Shown: positions 30,845 through 40,528, counted from the first letter of the stretch. The stretch is 64,000 nt of DNA from Corynebacterium falsenii (GCF_020099275.1 NZ_CP083646.1:62001-126000), one strand, 5' to 3'. Program-made: numbers and translations. Notes: generated from the letters alone by a model not told the origin.

Positions 30845-30905
30845 ACACAAAAACAACCGTGCATCATCCGGCCGACAGTCGGCGGTGATGCACGATTGTT
30901 GTGTG
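30845..30905. terminator. Bidirectional terminator between the lipase gene and rplA
   Basis: ACAACCGTGCATCA pairs with TGATGCACGATTGTTGT, with an inner stem CCGAC/GTCGG. A/T tracts lie at both ends, so it can serve both convergent genes. It fills the space between the two stop codons. Confidence 0.8.
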
Positions 30906-30915
30906 CTGAGGAAGC

Positions 30916-31626
30916 TTAGGCCTCTTCGGTGAAGCCCTTGATCACGGTGTTGTCCACCGGCACACCCGGGCCGTTGGTGGAAGTCAGGGTGATCTTCTTC
31001 AGGTAGCGACCCTTGGAGGAAGAAGGCTTGAGGCGCAGCAGCTCCTCGATGAGGGCGCCGTAGTTCTCAGCCAGCTTCTCCTCGGAGAAGGATGCCTTGC
31101 CGATGATGGCGTGCAGGTTGGCAGCCTTGTCAACGCGGAAGGAGATCTTGCCGCCCTTGATCTCGGAGACGGCCTTGGCCACGTCGGTGGTCACGGTGCC
31201 GGTCTTCGGGTTCGGCATGAGGCCACGGGGGCCCAGCACACGGGCCACGCGGCCGACCTTGGCCATCTGGTCCGGGGTGGCGATGGCGGCGTCGAAGTCG
31301 GTCCAGCCGCCCTGGATCTTCTCGATCAGCTCTGCGGTGCCAACGTGGTCAGCGCCAGCTTCCTGGGCCGCGGTGGCGTTCGGGCCCTCGGCGAAGACGA
31401 TCACGCGGACGTCCTTACCGGTGCCGTTGGGAAGGGAGACGGTGCCGCGGACCAGCTGATCGGCCTTGCGGGGGTCAACGCCCAGGCGGATGGCAACATC
31501 CACGGTGGCGTCGAAGTTCTTGGAGGAGGTCTCCTTGACCAGCTTGGCGGCTGCCAGCGGGCTGTAGAGGCGACCAGCGTCGATCTTTTCCGCTGCGGCG
31601 CGGTAAGCCTTAGAAGTCTTGCTCAT
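30916..31626 (-). CDS. rplA: 50S ribosomal protein L1
   Basis: A 236-residue protein starting [16 protein letters not shown] at ATG 31626 (an ATG two codons upstream is possible). [29 protein letters not shown] and [18 protein letters not shown] are diagnostic. L1 binds 23S rRNA at the stalk and usually represses the L11 operon. It is 84 bp after rplK. Confidence 0.97.
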   Translation of the reverse strand: MSKTSKAYRAAAEKIDAGRLYSPLAAAKLVKETSSKNFDATVDVAIRLGVDPRKADQLVRGTVSLPNGTGKDVRVIVFAEGPNATAAQEAGADHVGTAELIEKIQGGWTDFDAAIATPDQMAKVGRVARVLGPRGLMPNPKTGTVTTDVAKAVSEIKGGKISFRVDKAANLHAIIGKASFSEEKLAENYGALIEELLRLKPSSSKGRYLKKITLTSTNGPGVPVDNTVIKGFTEEA

Positions 31627-31710
31627 GATCATTCCAATCTTGGGTGTTGGAGTTGTGGTTGCGGGCCAGCAAGCGGCCCTTCCACGGTGTATTTCAGTGG
31701 AGTTGCGGGC

Positions 31711-32151
31711 TTAATTGCCCGGTGTACCCTCGACAACGATGCCCATGGAGCGGGCGGTGCCTGCGATGATGCGTGCGCCGTTCTCGATGTCGTTGGCGTT
31801 GAGGTCTTCCTTCTTGGTCTCAGCGATCTCCTTGCACTGATCCCAGGTCACGGAGCCGACCTTGTCGGTGTGCGGCACACCAGAGCCCTTCTGCAGACCA
31901 GCGGCCTTCAGCAGCAGCTTGGCTGCCGGCGGGGTCTTCAGCTTGAAATCGAAGGTACGGTCTTCGTAGACGGTGATCTCGACCGGCACGATGTTGCCGC
32001 GCTGGGACTCGGTTGCTGCGTTGTATGCCTTGGTGAACTCAACGATGTTCACGCCGTGGGCACCCAGGGCGGGGCCAACCGGCGGTGCCGGGGTGGCCTG
32101 GCCGGCCTGGATCTGCAGCTTGATGAGGCCTGTGACCTTCTTCTTTGCCAT
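31711..32151 (-). CDS. rplK: 50S ribosomal protein L11
   Basis: A 146-residue protein starting [30 protein letters not shown]. The N-terminal domain binds thiostrepton-type ligands with 23S rRNA; the C-terminal part contains [26 protein letters not shown]. It is the first gene of the L11-L1 pair. Confidence 0.98.
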   Translation of the reverse strand: MAKKKVTGLIKLQIQAGQATPAPPVGPALGAHGVNIVEFTKAYNAATESQRGNIVPVEITVYEDRTFDFKLKTPPAAKLLLKAAGLQKGSGVPHTDKVGSVTWDQCKEIAETKKEDLNANDIENGARIIAGTARSMGIVVEGTPGN

Positions 32152-32257
32152 GTTGGTACCTACCTTTGTGTTATCAACGACTCCGCGTTTGGCTGGCGCG
32201 GGTCATCGACCGGATGCCGGAGTCTCACCGGCCACCGGGAAACGTTTATTGTGCTTT

Positions 32258-32293
32258 TCTTGCGCCCCAGATTCTGGAGATTCTGGGCGCAAG
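32258..32293. terminator. Stem-loop between nusG and rplK
   Basis: CTTGCGCCC-AGA and TCT-GGGCGCAAG pair perfectly except for one bulged base, with a 9-base loop. On the minus strand no T run follows, so it is more likely an attenuator or processing site than a full terminator. Confidence 0.5.
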
Positions 32294-32304
32294 ACATTCC
32301 AACC

Positions 32305-33198
32305 CTAGTTGAGCTTCTCCACCTGATCAAATTCCAGCTCAACCGGGGTCTCGCGGCCGAAGATGGACACCATGGCCTTGAGGCGGTTGTTCTCCGCGTC
32401 GATTTCGGAGATGGTGGCGGAGACGGAGGCGAAGGGGCCGGAGAGGATGGTGACGGACTCGCCCACTTCGTAGTCCACGACCACGGTCTCGCTGGCGGGC
32501 TTCGGCGGGGTTGCCACGCCGGTGGAGGACACGTCCACGGTGGCCTCGCCGCCCTCTGCATCCTCGGAAGCCTGCGCGGTGGCGGTCTCCGGGGGCAGCA
32601 GGAACTTGGCGACTTCGCGGATCTTCACCGGGGTCGGCTTGCCCTCGTTGCCCACGAAGCTGGTCACGCCGGGGGTGTCGCGCACGACGGACCAGGAGGC
32701 ATCCTCCAGGCTCATGCGCACCAGCACGTAGCCGGGCAGGAGCTTGCGCTTGACCTGCTTACGCTTGCCGTCCTTGAGTTCGGTTACTTCCTCGATGGGG
32801 ACCACGACTTCGTGGATCTGCTCGTCCACGCCGAGGGTCTGGGCGCGCATTTCGAGGTTGGTCTTCACCTTGTTCTCGTAGCCGCTGTAGCACTGGATGA
32901 TGTACCAGTCGCCGGGCAGCTTCTTCAGCGCACGCATGAACTCGCGCAGACGGGCCTTGTACGCCGCCATGGCTGCATTTTCGGGGCTTTGCTCTTCGCC
33001 GTCGACGCCACCAGCTTCCCCAGCCCCGGCGTTCTCGTCGGTGCTGGCGGAGTCAGCTGCGTCAGTGGAGTCAGCTCCGCTGGCTGCTTCATTGTTGGCT
33101 TCTGCGACGGCCTGCTGCACGTCTTCCTGTGCCGCGGCGGCCAGGCCTTCGGCGCTGAGTTCGTTGTGCTCGGCGTTTCCAGTGTTGTCTTCGCTCAT
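32305..33198 (-). CDS. nusG: Transcription termination/antitermination protein NusG
   Basis: A 297-residue protein. Residues ~1-100 are an acidic low-complexity extension rich in Ala, Asp, Glu and Ser. The NGN domain follows ([41 protein letters not shown]). A further linker of ~35 residues with [19 protein letters not shown] lies before the KOW domain ([19 protein letters not shown]). E. coli NusG has 181 residues; long N-terminal extensions are common in actinobacteria. NusG couples RNA polymerase to Rho and ribosomes. Confidence 0.95.
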   Translation of the reverse strand: MSEDNTGNAEHNELSAEGLAAAAQEDVQQAVAEANNEAASGADSTDAADSASTDENAGAGEAGGVDGEEQSPENAAMAAYKARLREFMRALKKLPGDWYIIQCYSGYENKVKTNLEMRAQTLGVDEQIHEVVVPIEEVTELKDGKRKQVKRKLLPGYVLVRMSLEDASWSVVRDTPGVTSFVGNEGKPTPVKIREVAKFLLPPETATAQASEDAEGGEATVDVSSTGVATPPKPASETVVVDYEVGESVTILSGPFASVSATISEIDAENNRLKAMVSIFGRETPVELEFDQVEKLN

Positions 33199-33277
33199 GT
33201 GAAGAATCCTCCGTGGGTGCCCCGGGGCGCGTCCGCCCCGAGGAGTGGGGCGGGCGGCTGGGTGCGGTTGTGTCCAT

Positions 33278-33311
33278 TAAAAATCCGCCTGCGCTTGGAA
33301 GCGCTAGGCGG
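33278..33311 (-). terminator. Intrinsic terminator-like hairpin between secE and nusG
   Basis: On the minus strand CCGCCTAGCGCTT pairs with AAGCGCAGGCGG, then ATTTTTAAT. It lies ~90 bases after the secE stop and 80 bases before nusG, so it may cut or attenuate transcription from secE into nusG. Confidence 0.7.
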
Positions 33312-33347
33312 TTGATGTCAGTGATTCTACCACGAGGGGCGGGGCTT

Positions 33348-33417
33348 AGCCACAATCACTAAGCCAGAATCTCTGGGCCACAATCACTGGGCCTGAGTCT
33401 TTAGGCCAGAATCTTCT
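33348..33417 (-). repeat. Five perfect-period 14-bp tandem repeats across the secE stop codon
   Basis: On the plus strand the units are AGCCACAATCACTA (33348), AGCCAGAATCTCTG (33362), GGCCACAATCACTG (33376), GGCCTGAGTCTTTA (33390) and GGCCAGAATCTTCT (33404). The last unit codes for the end of SecE and the fourth ends on the last base of the stop codon. The array seems to have grown outward from the secE 3' end. Confidence 0.75.
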
Positions 33418-33742
33418 GCAGCAGGAAGGTAGCGACCCAGTCCACGCCCGCGATGAGGGCGATCATGAAGATGAGGAAGGCCAGAACGATAAGCGTGTAG
33501 TTCACCATCTCGCGGCCGGTGGGCCAGATGACCTTGCCGATTTCGGAGAAGACACCGCGGAAAAAGTCGAAGATCGCGGTGAAGGGGTTACGGCGGGTCT
33601 TCACGACCTCAGGTGCCTTGGAGCGACTGGTGGCAGCGGCGGTGGTGGCCTGGCCAGCCACCTGGCGCTTTCCGGACGGGCGCAGTGCGCCGCCGTCGCC
33701 GGGGGTACCGGCGGCCGGAGACTTGGTGCTCTCGTCGCTCAC
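33401..33742 (-). CDS. secE: Preprotein translocase subunit SecE
   Basis: A 113-residue protein starting VSDESTKSPAAGT at GTG 33742, with GAGGAG six bases upstream. The longer frame to 33877 runs into the tRNA-Trp gene and is excluded. The C-terminal half is the conserved SecE part (FRGVFSEIGKVIWPTGREMVNYTLIVLAFLIFMIALIAGVDW) with one membrane segment. SecE clamps SecY in the translocon. The first gene of the secE-nusG-rplKA order. Confidence 0.95.
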   Translation of the reverse strand: MSDESTKSPAAGTPGDGGALRPSGKRQVAGQATTAAATSRSKAPEVVKTRRNPFTAIFDFFRGVFSEIGKVIWPTGREMVNYTLIVLAFLIFMIALIAGVDWVATFLLQKILA

Positions 33743-33798
33743 TATAAGCTCCTCAAGGGTTTCCTGCTTAGGACGATCATTCGTGGTGAAGATCTTTG

Positions 33799-33871
<73 letters not shown>

Positions 33872-34112
33872 AATCAACGTGTTGTGCTGGTGCCGGAGAA
33901 CTCTCGCGGACGTTCACACAACGCATTGCTTCGGTGTTACAAGTCATTGATGATAGCACGCGGCTTCATCCGAGCTGACTAGCAACAGGGGTGAACACTA
34001 CCAGCGTTTGTTTACGCAACGCAAAAGCCACAGGAAAAGCCACAGCAAGAGCCCGAGCCCAGCTGCAGGAAAACACAAGAAAGCACCAGAAAGCACAGCT
34101 ACGGCAGCAAAG

Positions 34113-34155
34113 AACCCCGCCCCAGTGTTCCGTATCGAAACTCCGGGGCGGGGTT
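34113..34155 (-). terminator. Terminator hairpin after tRNA-Met
   Basis: AACCCCGCCCC and GGGGCGGGGTT pair perfectly around a 21-base loop; on the minus strand TTCTTT follows. It begins three bases after the tRNA-Met CCA end. Confidence 0.75.
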
Positions 34156-34160
34156 GGTGG

Positions 34161-34234
34161 TAGCGGTGGAGGGACTCGATCCCTCGACCTCACGATTATG
34201 AGTCGTGCGCTCTAACCAGCTGAGCTACACCGCC
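34161..34234 (-). tRNA. trnM: tRNA-Met (anticodon CAT)
   Basis: On the minus strand GGCGGTG ... CACCGCT acceptor stem (first pair G-U), D arm GTAGCTCAGCTGGTTAGAGC, anticodon loop CTCATAA, and T arm GAGGGATCGAGTCCCTC. CCA is encoded (34160-34158). A fully paired acceptor stem and the D arm fit an elongator rather than an initiator tRNA. Confidence 0.93.
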
Positions 34235-34305
34235 ACGTGTCAGCTTCTCACGGACCGACCACGGTCTGTGGAATCACGTCTCGCGACGGCCGTAAAAATT
34301 GACAG

Positions 34306-34378
34306 AGCCCCCTGACGGAATCGAACCGTCGACCTTTTCCTTACCATGGAAACGCTCTGCCGACTGAGCTAAGGGGGC
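34306..34378 (-). tRNA. trnT: tRNA-Thr (anticodon GGT)
   Basis: On the minus strand GCCCCCT ... AGGGGGC acceptor, D arm TAGCTCAGTCGGCAGAGC, anticodon stem TTTCC/GGAAA with loop ATGGTAA, T arm GACGGTTCGATTCCGTC. 73 nt, no encoded CCA. Confidence 0.96.
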
Positions 34379-34671
34379 AATCGCTTCTACTGCGCTTCTG
34401 GGCGCATGCCCGTTGCTGTTGAAGCCTGATGTAGCTTAACCAGCCCACTGCACATTCCACAAATCAGCAGCGTAATGGCAGTTTCGGCGGGGGTACATGG
34501 CACTTGTGAGCGGTCGGTACATTCACCCTGTCCTGCACCCACCCGACTCACCCGCCCGACTCATCCAGTCACTCAACTCCAGTAACCGCCCCATAAGGCC
34601 AGTGAGCACCAGCAACGACAAAACCCTGGCCGGCGCGATCCGACGATCACGCCAACCAGGGCTGGAAAGTG
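34379..34671. other. Spacer between tRNA-Thr and tRNA-Tyr
   Basis: A 293-bp stretch without a supported gene. Near its right end lies the tRNA-Tyr terminator (34622-34660). The rest probably holds the promoter for the tRNA-Thr/Met group, but no clear hexamer pair stands out. Confidence 0.4.
34622..34660 (-). terminator. Terminator of tRNA-Tyr
   Basis: On the minus strand CCCTGGTTGGCG pairs with CGCCGGCCAGGG (two G-T pairs), followed by TTTTGTCG. It starts 11 bases after the tRNA 3' end. Confidence 0.8.
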
Positions 34672-34753
34672 TGCCAGATGATGGATTCGAACCAACGAAG
34701 GCAGAGCCGGCGGATTTACAGTCCGCTCCCTTTGGCCGCTCGGGCAATCTGGC
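34672..34753 (-). tRNA. trnY: tRNA-Tyr (anticodon GTA)
   Basis: On the minus strand GCCAGAT ... ATCTGGC acceptor stem, D arm TGCCCGAGCGGCCAAAGGGAGC, anticodon loop CTGTAAA, a long class II variable arm, and a T arm with GGTTCGAATCC. 82 nt, no encoded CCA. Confidence 0.95.
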
Positions 34754-34891
34754 AGCAGTCCTATCAACAGCCACGATTGTCACAGTGCATGTCACACAGT
34801 GTCTCGCGCCCCTTGATGGTGCGCTCGTAACCTTACTATGAACGCCCCACTTTTTCACAAATGCACTGCTCATCGCAGTGAAATGGGTGAT

Positions 34892-35929
34892 CTAGCCCAG
34901 GCGCTTCAGCGCGAAGCCCATGAGGTGACGCAGCGCTTCCGTGACCTCGTTAGCGGGGAGTTTGTCGAGCTCCTGCTCGCCCAGCGCACGGTAGTGCTCC
35001 ACGTCCTTTTCGGCCAGTTCCCTGCCGCGGGACCGTTTAATGAGCTCCAGGGCCTCGTCCACCGTGGCGTCGTCGGTCACCGGCCCCACGAGCAGCTCGC
35101 GCAACCGGGCACCGATCTCGTCCTCCTGACGCATCGCGTACAGCACCGGCAGGGTCCACACACCCTCGCGCAGGTCGGTTCCCGGAACCTTGCCGGAGAC
35201 TTCGGGGTCGGCCCAAATGTCGATGATATCGTCCACAATCTGGAACACCTGACCCATGTGCCGGCCGAACTGGAACAGCGCCTCGCGGTGCTCCGGTGCG
35301 GCACCCGCGTGCAGTGACCCCAAGTAGCCGGCAGAAGCGATGAGCACGCCGGTCTTTTCCTGGATGACCTGCATGTAGTGCTCGATGGGATCTTCGCCTG
35401 GCTTCGCGCCGACAGTCTCGCGCATCTGGCCGGTCACGAGCTCGCGGAACGTCGCAGCGAAGTGCCGTAGCGTCTCCGTACCCAGCTCGGCCATGATGTC
35501 CGAGGCGATGGCGAACAGGTAGTCGCCAGCCAGGATGGCGATGGAGTTTCCCCACCGCTTGTTAGCGCTCTCGGCACCGCGGCGGCGGTCGGATTCGTCC
35601 ATGACATCGTCGTGGTACAGCGTGGCGAGGTGGGTGAGCTCAACGACCACTGCGGCCCGATCCACATTCGTGTTCGTCGGGGAGTCACCGTACTGAGCCG
35701 CGAGCAGGGCGAATGCCACGCGGAATCGCTTACCGCCGGCCAGCGCAAGGTGCCTGATCTTGTCGACCAGGAAGTCTTCACCCTGTGCGAGCTGGTCCAG
35801 CAGCATCGTCTCTACGCGCTGCATCCCCGCTTCCAGCGTGGCGTTGAGCTCTGGGTTTCCCAGATCCGGTGCCGCTGGGTTCGGGGCCGCGGAGTGTGGA
35901 GTCGCAGCGGCAGGGTCAGTGCTTGCCAT
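34892..35929 (-). CDS. ispB: Long-chain polyprenyl diphosphate synthase (menaquinone side chain)
   Basis: A 345-residue trans-prenyltransferase. GGKRFRVAFALL, LYHDDVMDESDRRRG (first Asp-rich motif) and FQIVDDIIDIWAD (second) are intact. The first ~28 residues are Ala/Pro rich. The neighbouring menJ and menG genes indicate that it makes the menaquinone tail, probably C40-C45 in this genus; exact chain length cannot be read from the sequence. It is transcribed away from menJ. Confidence 0.9.
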   Translation of the reverse strand: MASTDPAAATPHSAAPNPAAPDLGNPELNATLEAGMQRVETMLLDQLAQGEDFLVDKIRHLALAGGKRFRVAFALLAAQYGDSPTNTNVDRAAVVVELTHLATLYHDDVMDESDRRRGAESANKRWGNSIAILAGDYLFAIASDIMAELGTETLRHFAATFRELVTGQMRETVGAKPGEDPIEHYMQVIQEKTGVLIASAGYLGSLHAGAAPEHREALFQFGRHMGQVFQIVDDIIDIWADPEVSGKVPGTDLREGVWTLPVLYAMRQEDEIGARLRELLVGPVTDDATVDEALELIKRSRGRELAEKDVEHYRALGEQELDKLPANEVTEALRHLMGFALKRLG

Positions 35930-36053
35930 GTCCGTGGTCAGCCTCGTCCTTCGTTAACGTCATTCGCGTTTTGAGTATCGCTTTGTATCGCTCTTTCACG
36001 ATACCTTAGCCCACCACCCGTCTTCGTCCCCATTGCGTGTAAGAATGTCGATG

Positions 36054-37412
36054 ATGGATACAACACAGCCCACCCCCGCCTCGCCGTCCGGCGATCAGCC
36101 CCGCCGGGACCGGTCGCACTACTCGGCCGACGTGGTCATTGTGGGCGCCGGTCCCGCCGGTTCGGCCGCTGCGTATCACGCCGCTCGGGCGGGCTACGAC
36201 ACGCTGGTCGTGGACATGGCGGACATGCTCGTCACGCCCCGCGATAAGACGTGTGGCGACGGGCTCACTCCCCGCGCCGTCGGTGCTCTGCAGGCCATGG
36301 GGGCCGGTCATATCCTCGACGACGCCCCCACCATCCGCGGCCTCAAACTGCACGGGTTCGGCGGCTCGGCGACCGCCCCGTGGCCCGAGCCCAGCGCGTT
36401 TCCGGCGCGCGGCAGCGCCGTTGCTCGCCGGTCGTTGGACACGCAATTGCTGCGCCACGCCGTGGCCGCCGGGGCGCGTTTCGTGGGCGGGGTCAAGATT
36501 ATCGACGCCACCACGGGCCCCCACCCAGACCACATTTCGGGGCTGCGCGGCCGCGTTGCTTCCGGTGGGGAAGCAACATTCGAGGCGCGATTCGTGCTGC
36601 TGGCGGAGGGCGTGCGTAGCGGCGTCGCACGAAAAATGGGTGTGCAGTGGCTGCGGGGCATGGTTCATGGGGTGGCCGCGCGGAGTTACATCACGACCCC
36701 GCGGGGTGATGAGCCGTGGATCCACAGTCACCTGGAACTGCGCGACGATGACGGGGTGGCTCAGCCGGGGTACGGGTGGGTGTTCCCGCTCGGCGGCCAG
36801 GCGGCGAATCTGGGATGCGGCGCGTTGGCTACCACGTCCCGGCCGGCGCGGGTGAATACGAAGAAGCTGCTGGTCACGTACTCCAACCAGGTGCGCGGCG
36901 AGTGGCAGATCAGCGGCGAGCCGCAGAAGGTAGCGAGCGCGCTGCTGCCGATGGGCGGGGCGGTCACGCGCGTGGCAGGGCGCAACTGGGCGGCGATTGG
37001 CGATACGGCCGCGCTGGTCAATCCGCTCAACGGCGAGGGGATTGACTATGGGCTGGAGTCGGCGCAGCTCGTGGTGGACCTGTTGGGCGATGCGGGGCGC
37101 AACCCCGAGGGGCTCACGCACATGTGGCCGACCGTGCTGCGGGAGCACTACGGCGATGCGTTCAGTCTGGCGCGGAGGTTGGCCATGATCCTCACGGTGC
37201 CGGGGCTGCTGGCGGCGATTGGGCCGGTGGGGATGCGCGGGCCGCTGGCGAGCTCGGTGATGGGCACGGCGGCGCGGCTCATGGGCAATTTGGTCACGCC
37301 GCAGGATCGCGACGTGGCCGCGCGGCTGTGGCGCGGGGCGGGGCGGTTGTCCCGGGGCGTGGATGCGCTGTGGGCGGCGGATTCGCGGCCGTTGTTCGGG
37401 ACGGCCGGGTAG
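36054..37412 (+). CDS. menJ: Menaquinone reductase / geranylgeranyl reductase family (MenJ)
   Basis: A FAD protein of ~452 residues. DVVIVGAGPAGSAAAYHAARAGYDTLVVD is the N-terminal FAD motif; RDKTCGDGLTPRAV and AAIGDTAALVNPLNGEGIDYGLES are characteristic of the geranylgeranyl reductase family. In mycobacteria MenJ saturates one isoprene of menaquinone-9. The start is uncertain: ATGs at 36045, 36051 and 36054; 36054 lies seven bases after a -10-like AAGAAT. It stands divergent from the prenyl synthase and convergent with menG. Confidence 0.87.
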   Translation: MDTTQPTPASPSGDQPRRDRSHYSADVVIVGAGPAGSAAAYHAARAGYDTLVVDMADMLVTPRDKTCGDGLTPRAVGALQAMGAGHILDDAPTIRGLKLHGFGGSATAPWPEPSAFPARGSAVARRSLDTQLLRHAVAAGARFVGGVKIIDATTGPHPDHISGLRGRVASGGEATFEARFVLLAEGVRSGVARKMGVQWLRGMVHGVAARSYITTPRGDEPWIHSHLELRDDDGVAQPGYGWVFPLGGQAANLGCGALATTSRPARVNTKKLLVTYSNQVRGEWQISGEPQKVASALLPMGGAVTRVAGRNWAAIGDTAALVNPLNGEGIDYGLESAQLVVDLLGDAGRNPEGLTHMWPTVLREHYGDAFSLARRLAMILTVPGLLAAIGPVGMRGPLASSVMGTAARLMGNLVTPQDRDVAARLWRGAGRLSRGVDALWAADSRPLFGTAG

Positions 37413-37442
37413 GTGGGGCTAGTTCTGGGGCCAGTTCTGGAT

Positions 37443-38135
37443 CTAATCCAGGGGCTTCGTAGCCGCGTGGAGGGCCACGATGCCACCGGTGAGGTTCTGC
37501 CAGCCCACATTCTCCCAGCCGTTGTCGGCGATCTCGCGGGCCAATTCTTCCTGGTTAGGCCAGGCGCGGATGGACTCGGCGAGGTACTCGTAGGCATCCG
37601 GGTTGGAGCTCACCACGCGGGCGACTCGCGGAAGGGCGCGCATGAGGTATTCCTTGTAGATCGTCGAGAAGATCGGGACGACCGGGGTGGAGAATTCGCC
37701 GATGACGAGGGTGCCACCGGGCTTGGTGACGCGGGCCATCTCGCGCAGCCCGGCGCGGAAGTCCACGATGTTGCGCAGGCCGTAGTTGATGGTCACGGCG
37801 TCGAAGGTGTTGTCCGCGAAGGGCAGCTGAGTGCCGTCGCCGCAGACCATGGGCACGTCGCGACGCTTGCCCGCAGCAAGCATGCCGAAGGAGAAGTCGC
37901 AGGCGATGCAGTAGGCGCCGGTGGTGGCGAACTCCTCGGTGGACACACCGGTGCCAGCGGCGAGGTCGAGCACAAGGTCGCCGGGCTTGAGTCCCAGGCG
38001 GCGGCGGGTGCGCTTGCGCCAATAGCGGTCCTGGCCGAAGCTCAGAATGGTGTTGGTGAGGTCGTACTTTTTGCCCACAGCGTCGAACATCGACGCGACC
38101 TCGTGCGGCTTCTTATCCAAACTTGCCCTAGACAC
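37443..38135 (-). CDS. menG: Demethylmenaquinone methyltransferase
   Basis: A 230-residue SAM-dependent methyltransferase of the UbiE/MenG family ([66 protein letters not shown]). It methylates demethylmenaquinone in the last step. GTG 38135 gives [10 protein letters not shown], the length of the C. glutamicum protein, and lies seven bases after TAGGAT (38148-38143); longer starts at 38144 or 38159 would overlap that element. Confidence 0.93.
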   Translation of the reverse strand: MSRASLDKKPHEVASMFDAVGKKYDLTNTILSFGQDRYWRKRTRRRLGLKPGDLVLDLAAGTGVSTEEFATTGAYCIACDFSFGMLAAGKRRDVPMVCGDGTQLPFADNTFDAVTINYGLRNIVDFRAGLREMARVTKPGGTLVIGEFSTPVVPIFSTIYKEYLMRALPRVARVVSSNPDAYEYLAESIRAWPNQEELAREIADNGWENVGWQNLTGGIVALHAATKPLD

Positions 38136-38267
38136 GCTTTGCATCCTACCTGCCTGCACGCGCGGTTCGGACAGCCAGGCGATCTAGCTGTTGGGCGTGA
38201 ACGTGAGCAGGCACGGCAGCAACGCCGACGCAGACGTCCGGCACACCTCGAGCTCTATGCTGGTGCT

Positions 38268-39791
38268 ATGCACAGTCGCACCACTCTCCATATCACCGCA
38301 CATCACCCTGAGCGCAAGGTTCTGGTGACCGGCGCTTCCGGCTACGTTGGCGGACGTGTCATCCCAGAACTCCTCGAAGCAGGATTCGGCGTACGCGCCA
38401 TGTCCCGGAATGCTTCCAGCCTTGAACGCTTCGACTGGTCGGAGAACGTCGATATCGTGGAAGGAGATCTCGACAACCTCGACTCCCTCCGCATGGCTTT
38501 GAAGGACGTAGATGTCGCGTTTTATCTGGTCCATTCAATGGGAGGTAAGGACGAGGACTTCGAGGAAGCAGAGTCCCGAGCCGCTCGAAATTTCGCCCAG
38601 GCAGCGGAAGAAGAGCACGTCAGCCAAATCGTCTACCTATCTGGCCTCCACCCGAAAGACAAATCCCTCGAGCAGCTCTCCAAACACATGCGTTCACGGG
38701 AACGTGTTGCGCACATACTGCTGGACTCTGAGGTTTCGACGGTGGTGCTTCAAGCCGCCACACTTATCGGATCTGGCTCTGCATCGTTTGAAATTATCCG
38801 CCACTTGGCAGAACGCTTGCCAGTGATGGTGGCTCCCCAATGGATCACGAACAAGATCGAGCCCTTGGCCATCCGCGATGCCTTGTACTACTTGGTCAGT
38901 GTGGCGGATCTCGACGATCCGAACAATGGCGCTTATGACGTTGGTTGTGGCAAGACGTACGAATTTGCTGACCTCATTCGGTTGTACGCTCGTGCCCGCA
39001 ACATGCACCGCTTCATCACCTCAGTACCCATCCCGCTACCCATGGACACACTGTCCGGTATGTGGATCGGCCTCGTCACTCCGGTGCCCGCACAACTGGC
39101 ATTCCCTCTTGCTCAGTCGATGGCCGAGGATGCCGTCACAGATCCCGAATACTCCATCAAGCCCCTCATTCCGGATCCGCCGGAGGGGCTCATCGACTAC
39201 CCCACTGCCGTTGATCTTGCACTAGAGCGGGAGGAAATCGGAGCCGTCGCAACGTCGTGGGACGACAGTTGGAAGTACTCCCTAGATCCGGCCGATTCAC
39301 TTCCAACAGACCCAGAATGGGCCGGCTTACAGGTGTACACAGACGTGCGCGAAGGCGAATCGGATCTAGCCCCTGAACAGGTCTGGAAAGTTATTGAAGG
39401 CATCGGCGGTTCGCACGGTTGGTATTCCGCACCGGTCCTATGGCAAGTCCGTGGTCTCATGGACAAGATCGTGGGCGGACCGGGTCTCGGTGGGCGCCGT
39501 GACCCACAGCACCTCGAGGAGGGAGACCGGGTGGACTGGTGGCGCGTTGAGGACATTAAGCGTGGCGAGCACCTCGTTCTACGCGCCGAAATGAAGCTCA
39601 ACGGCAAGGCGTGGCTGAAACTAGAGGTTCAACCACGCGATGGAGGTGGTTCGCTTTACAAACAAAGTGCCATCTATTGCCCGCAGGGAACACTTGGTCA
39701 CATATATTGGTGGGCTGTGTACCCCTTCCACGGCTTCATCTTCCCGTTGATGCGCAAGAATATTCTTCGAGCCGCGGCAGATGGCCGGTAA
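38268..39791 (+). CDS. NAD(P)-binding SDR-type protein with C-terminal DUF2867 domain
   Basis: A 507-residue protein. Residues ~16-300 form an atypical short-chain dehydrogenase (RKVLVTGASGYVGGRVIPELLEAG, VEGDLDN, YLVHSMGG). Residues ~330-505 match the DUF2867 layout (HGWYSAPVLWQVRGLMDKIVGGPGLGGRR, WWRVEDIKRGEHLVLRAEMK, IYWWAVYPFHGFIFPLM). Function unknown; fusions of this type are widespread in actinobacteria. ATG 38268 lies six bases after TATGCT with no ribosome binding site, suggesting a leaderless start. It is divergent from menG. Confidence 0.78.
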   Translation: MHSRTTLHITAHHPERKVLVTGASGYVGGRVIPELLEAGFGVRAMSRNASSLERFDWSENVDIVEGDLDNLDSLRMALKDVDVAFYLVHSMGGKDEDFEEAESRAARNFAQAAEEEHVSQIVYLSGLHPKDKSLEQLSKHMRSRERVAHILLDSEVSTVVLQAATLIGSGSASFEIIRHLAERLPVMVAPQWITNKIEPLAIRDALYYLVSVADLDDPNNGAYDVGCGKTYEFADLIRLYARARNMHRFITSVPIPLPMDTLSGMWIGLVTPVPAQLAFPLAQSMAEDAVTDPEYSIKPLIPDPPEGLIDYPTAVDLALEREEIGAVATSWDDSWKYSLDPADSLPTDPEWAGLQVYTDVREGESDLAPEQVWKVIEGIGGSHGWYSAPVLWQVRGLMDKIVGGPGLGGRRDPQHLEEGDRVDWWRVEDIKRGEHLVLRAEMKLNGKAWLKLEVQPRDGGGSLYKQSAIYCPQGTLGHIYWWAVYPFHGFIFPLMRKNILRAAADGR

Positions 39792-39799
39792 GTCGGCGG

Positions 39800-40528
39800 C
39801 TAACGCACCGCGAGGCACAACGGCAGCGTGTCAGAGCGCCCGCCGGCCTGTGGCGTGGTGAAGAACGCGCAATCCCAGTAGCCGCGGTCGGTGACGGTCT
39901 TCTTCACCAGCTCCCACTGTTCCGAGCTCAGATTGGGCGTGCGGCTGAGTACGAATCCGGAGAGCCGTTGCGGATCCCCCACGATTGCGAGTGAGTAGTC
40001 GCTCGCCAGGTAGGTCACCCGGTAGTTCACGGGACCATCGAGGTTCTGCACGGGGACTCCGTCGAAGGCCACGGTGAGCGAGGCGTTGGTTTGCGTGTCC
40101 TTGATCCGTGCTTTGCCGTCGATGCTGGAGGTGTTGTTCAGCCACGTGGTGCAGCTGTTTTTCACGGAGATGGTGTTCGCATCGATCACGCCGTAGTCGG
40201 CGGTGGTGTTGGAACCGCACTGCAGCGAGAACGGCTGCGGAATCGCGGCCACTTGGTACCACTTCCCCACGTACTTCTCGGGGTCCAGGTGGTCGACTTG
40301 GGTCAGCTCGGTGCCGCCGATGGAGCCGATGGCCACGCCCTCCGGCAAGCGTGTTCCGGTTGGGACGGAGCTGCCACGCCCGCCGTTGGTGATGTCTCCT
40401 TGGGGTAACGAGGACTGCGCGCTGGCCGCGGGAGCTGCGGAAATGGTGGCGCCGAGGACGGCGGCGAAAAGCGCTCCGGTCACTGTGGACCGAGTGGTGC
40501 GTGCAGAACGAGTGGTGCGGTGGTGCAT
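39800..40528 (-). CDS. Secreted lipocalin-family protein
   Basis: A 242-residue protein. The signal peptide is clear: Arg-rich start, hydrophobic TGALFAAVLGATISAAPAASAQ, cleavage probably after ASA (~38). The lipocalin motif YVGKWYQVAAIPQPF (~85) and C-terminal WDCAFFTTP fit the Blc-like family that binds hydrophobic ligands. A ribosome binding site AGGAG precedes the ATG. Its target ligand is unknown. It ends 8 bp from the preceding convergent gene. Confidence 0.8.
   Translation of the reverse strand: MHHRTTRSARTTRSTVTGALFAAVLGATISAAPAASAQSSLPQGDITNGGRGSSVPTGTRLPEGVAIGSIGGTELTQVDHLDPEKYVGKWYQVAAIPQPFSLQCGSNTTADYGVIDANTISVKNSCTTWLNNTSSIDGKARIKDTQTNASLTVAFDGVPVQNLDGPVNYRVTYLASDYSLAIVGDPQRLSGFVLSRTPNLSSEQWELVKKTVTDRGYWDCAFFTTPQAGGRSDTLPLCLAVR

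Noticed and set aside
31111..33315. 734-codon plus-strand frame opposite rplA, rplK and nusG
   Set aside because: It spans three real genes and their spacers, and its product is Gly/Val/Leu-rich without motifs.
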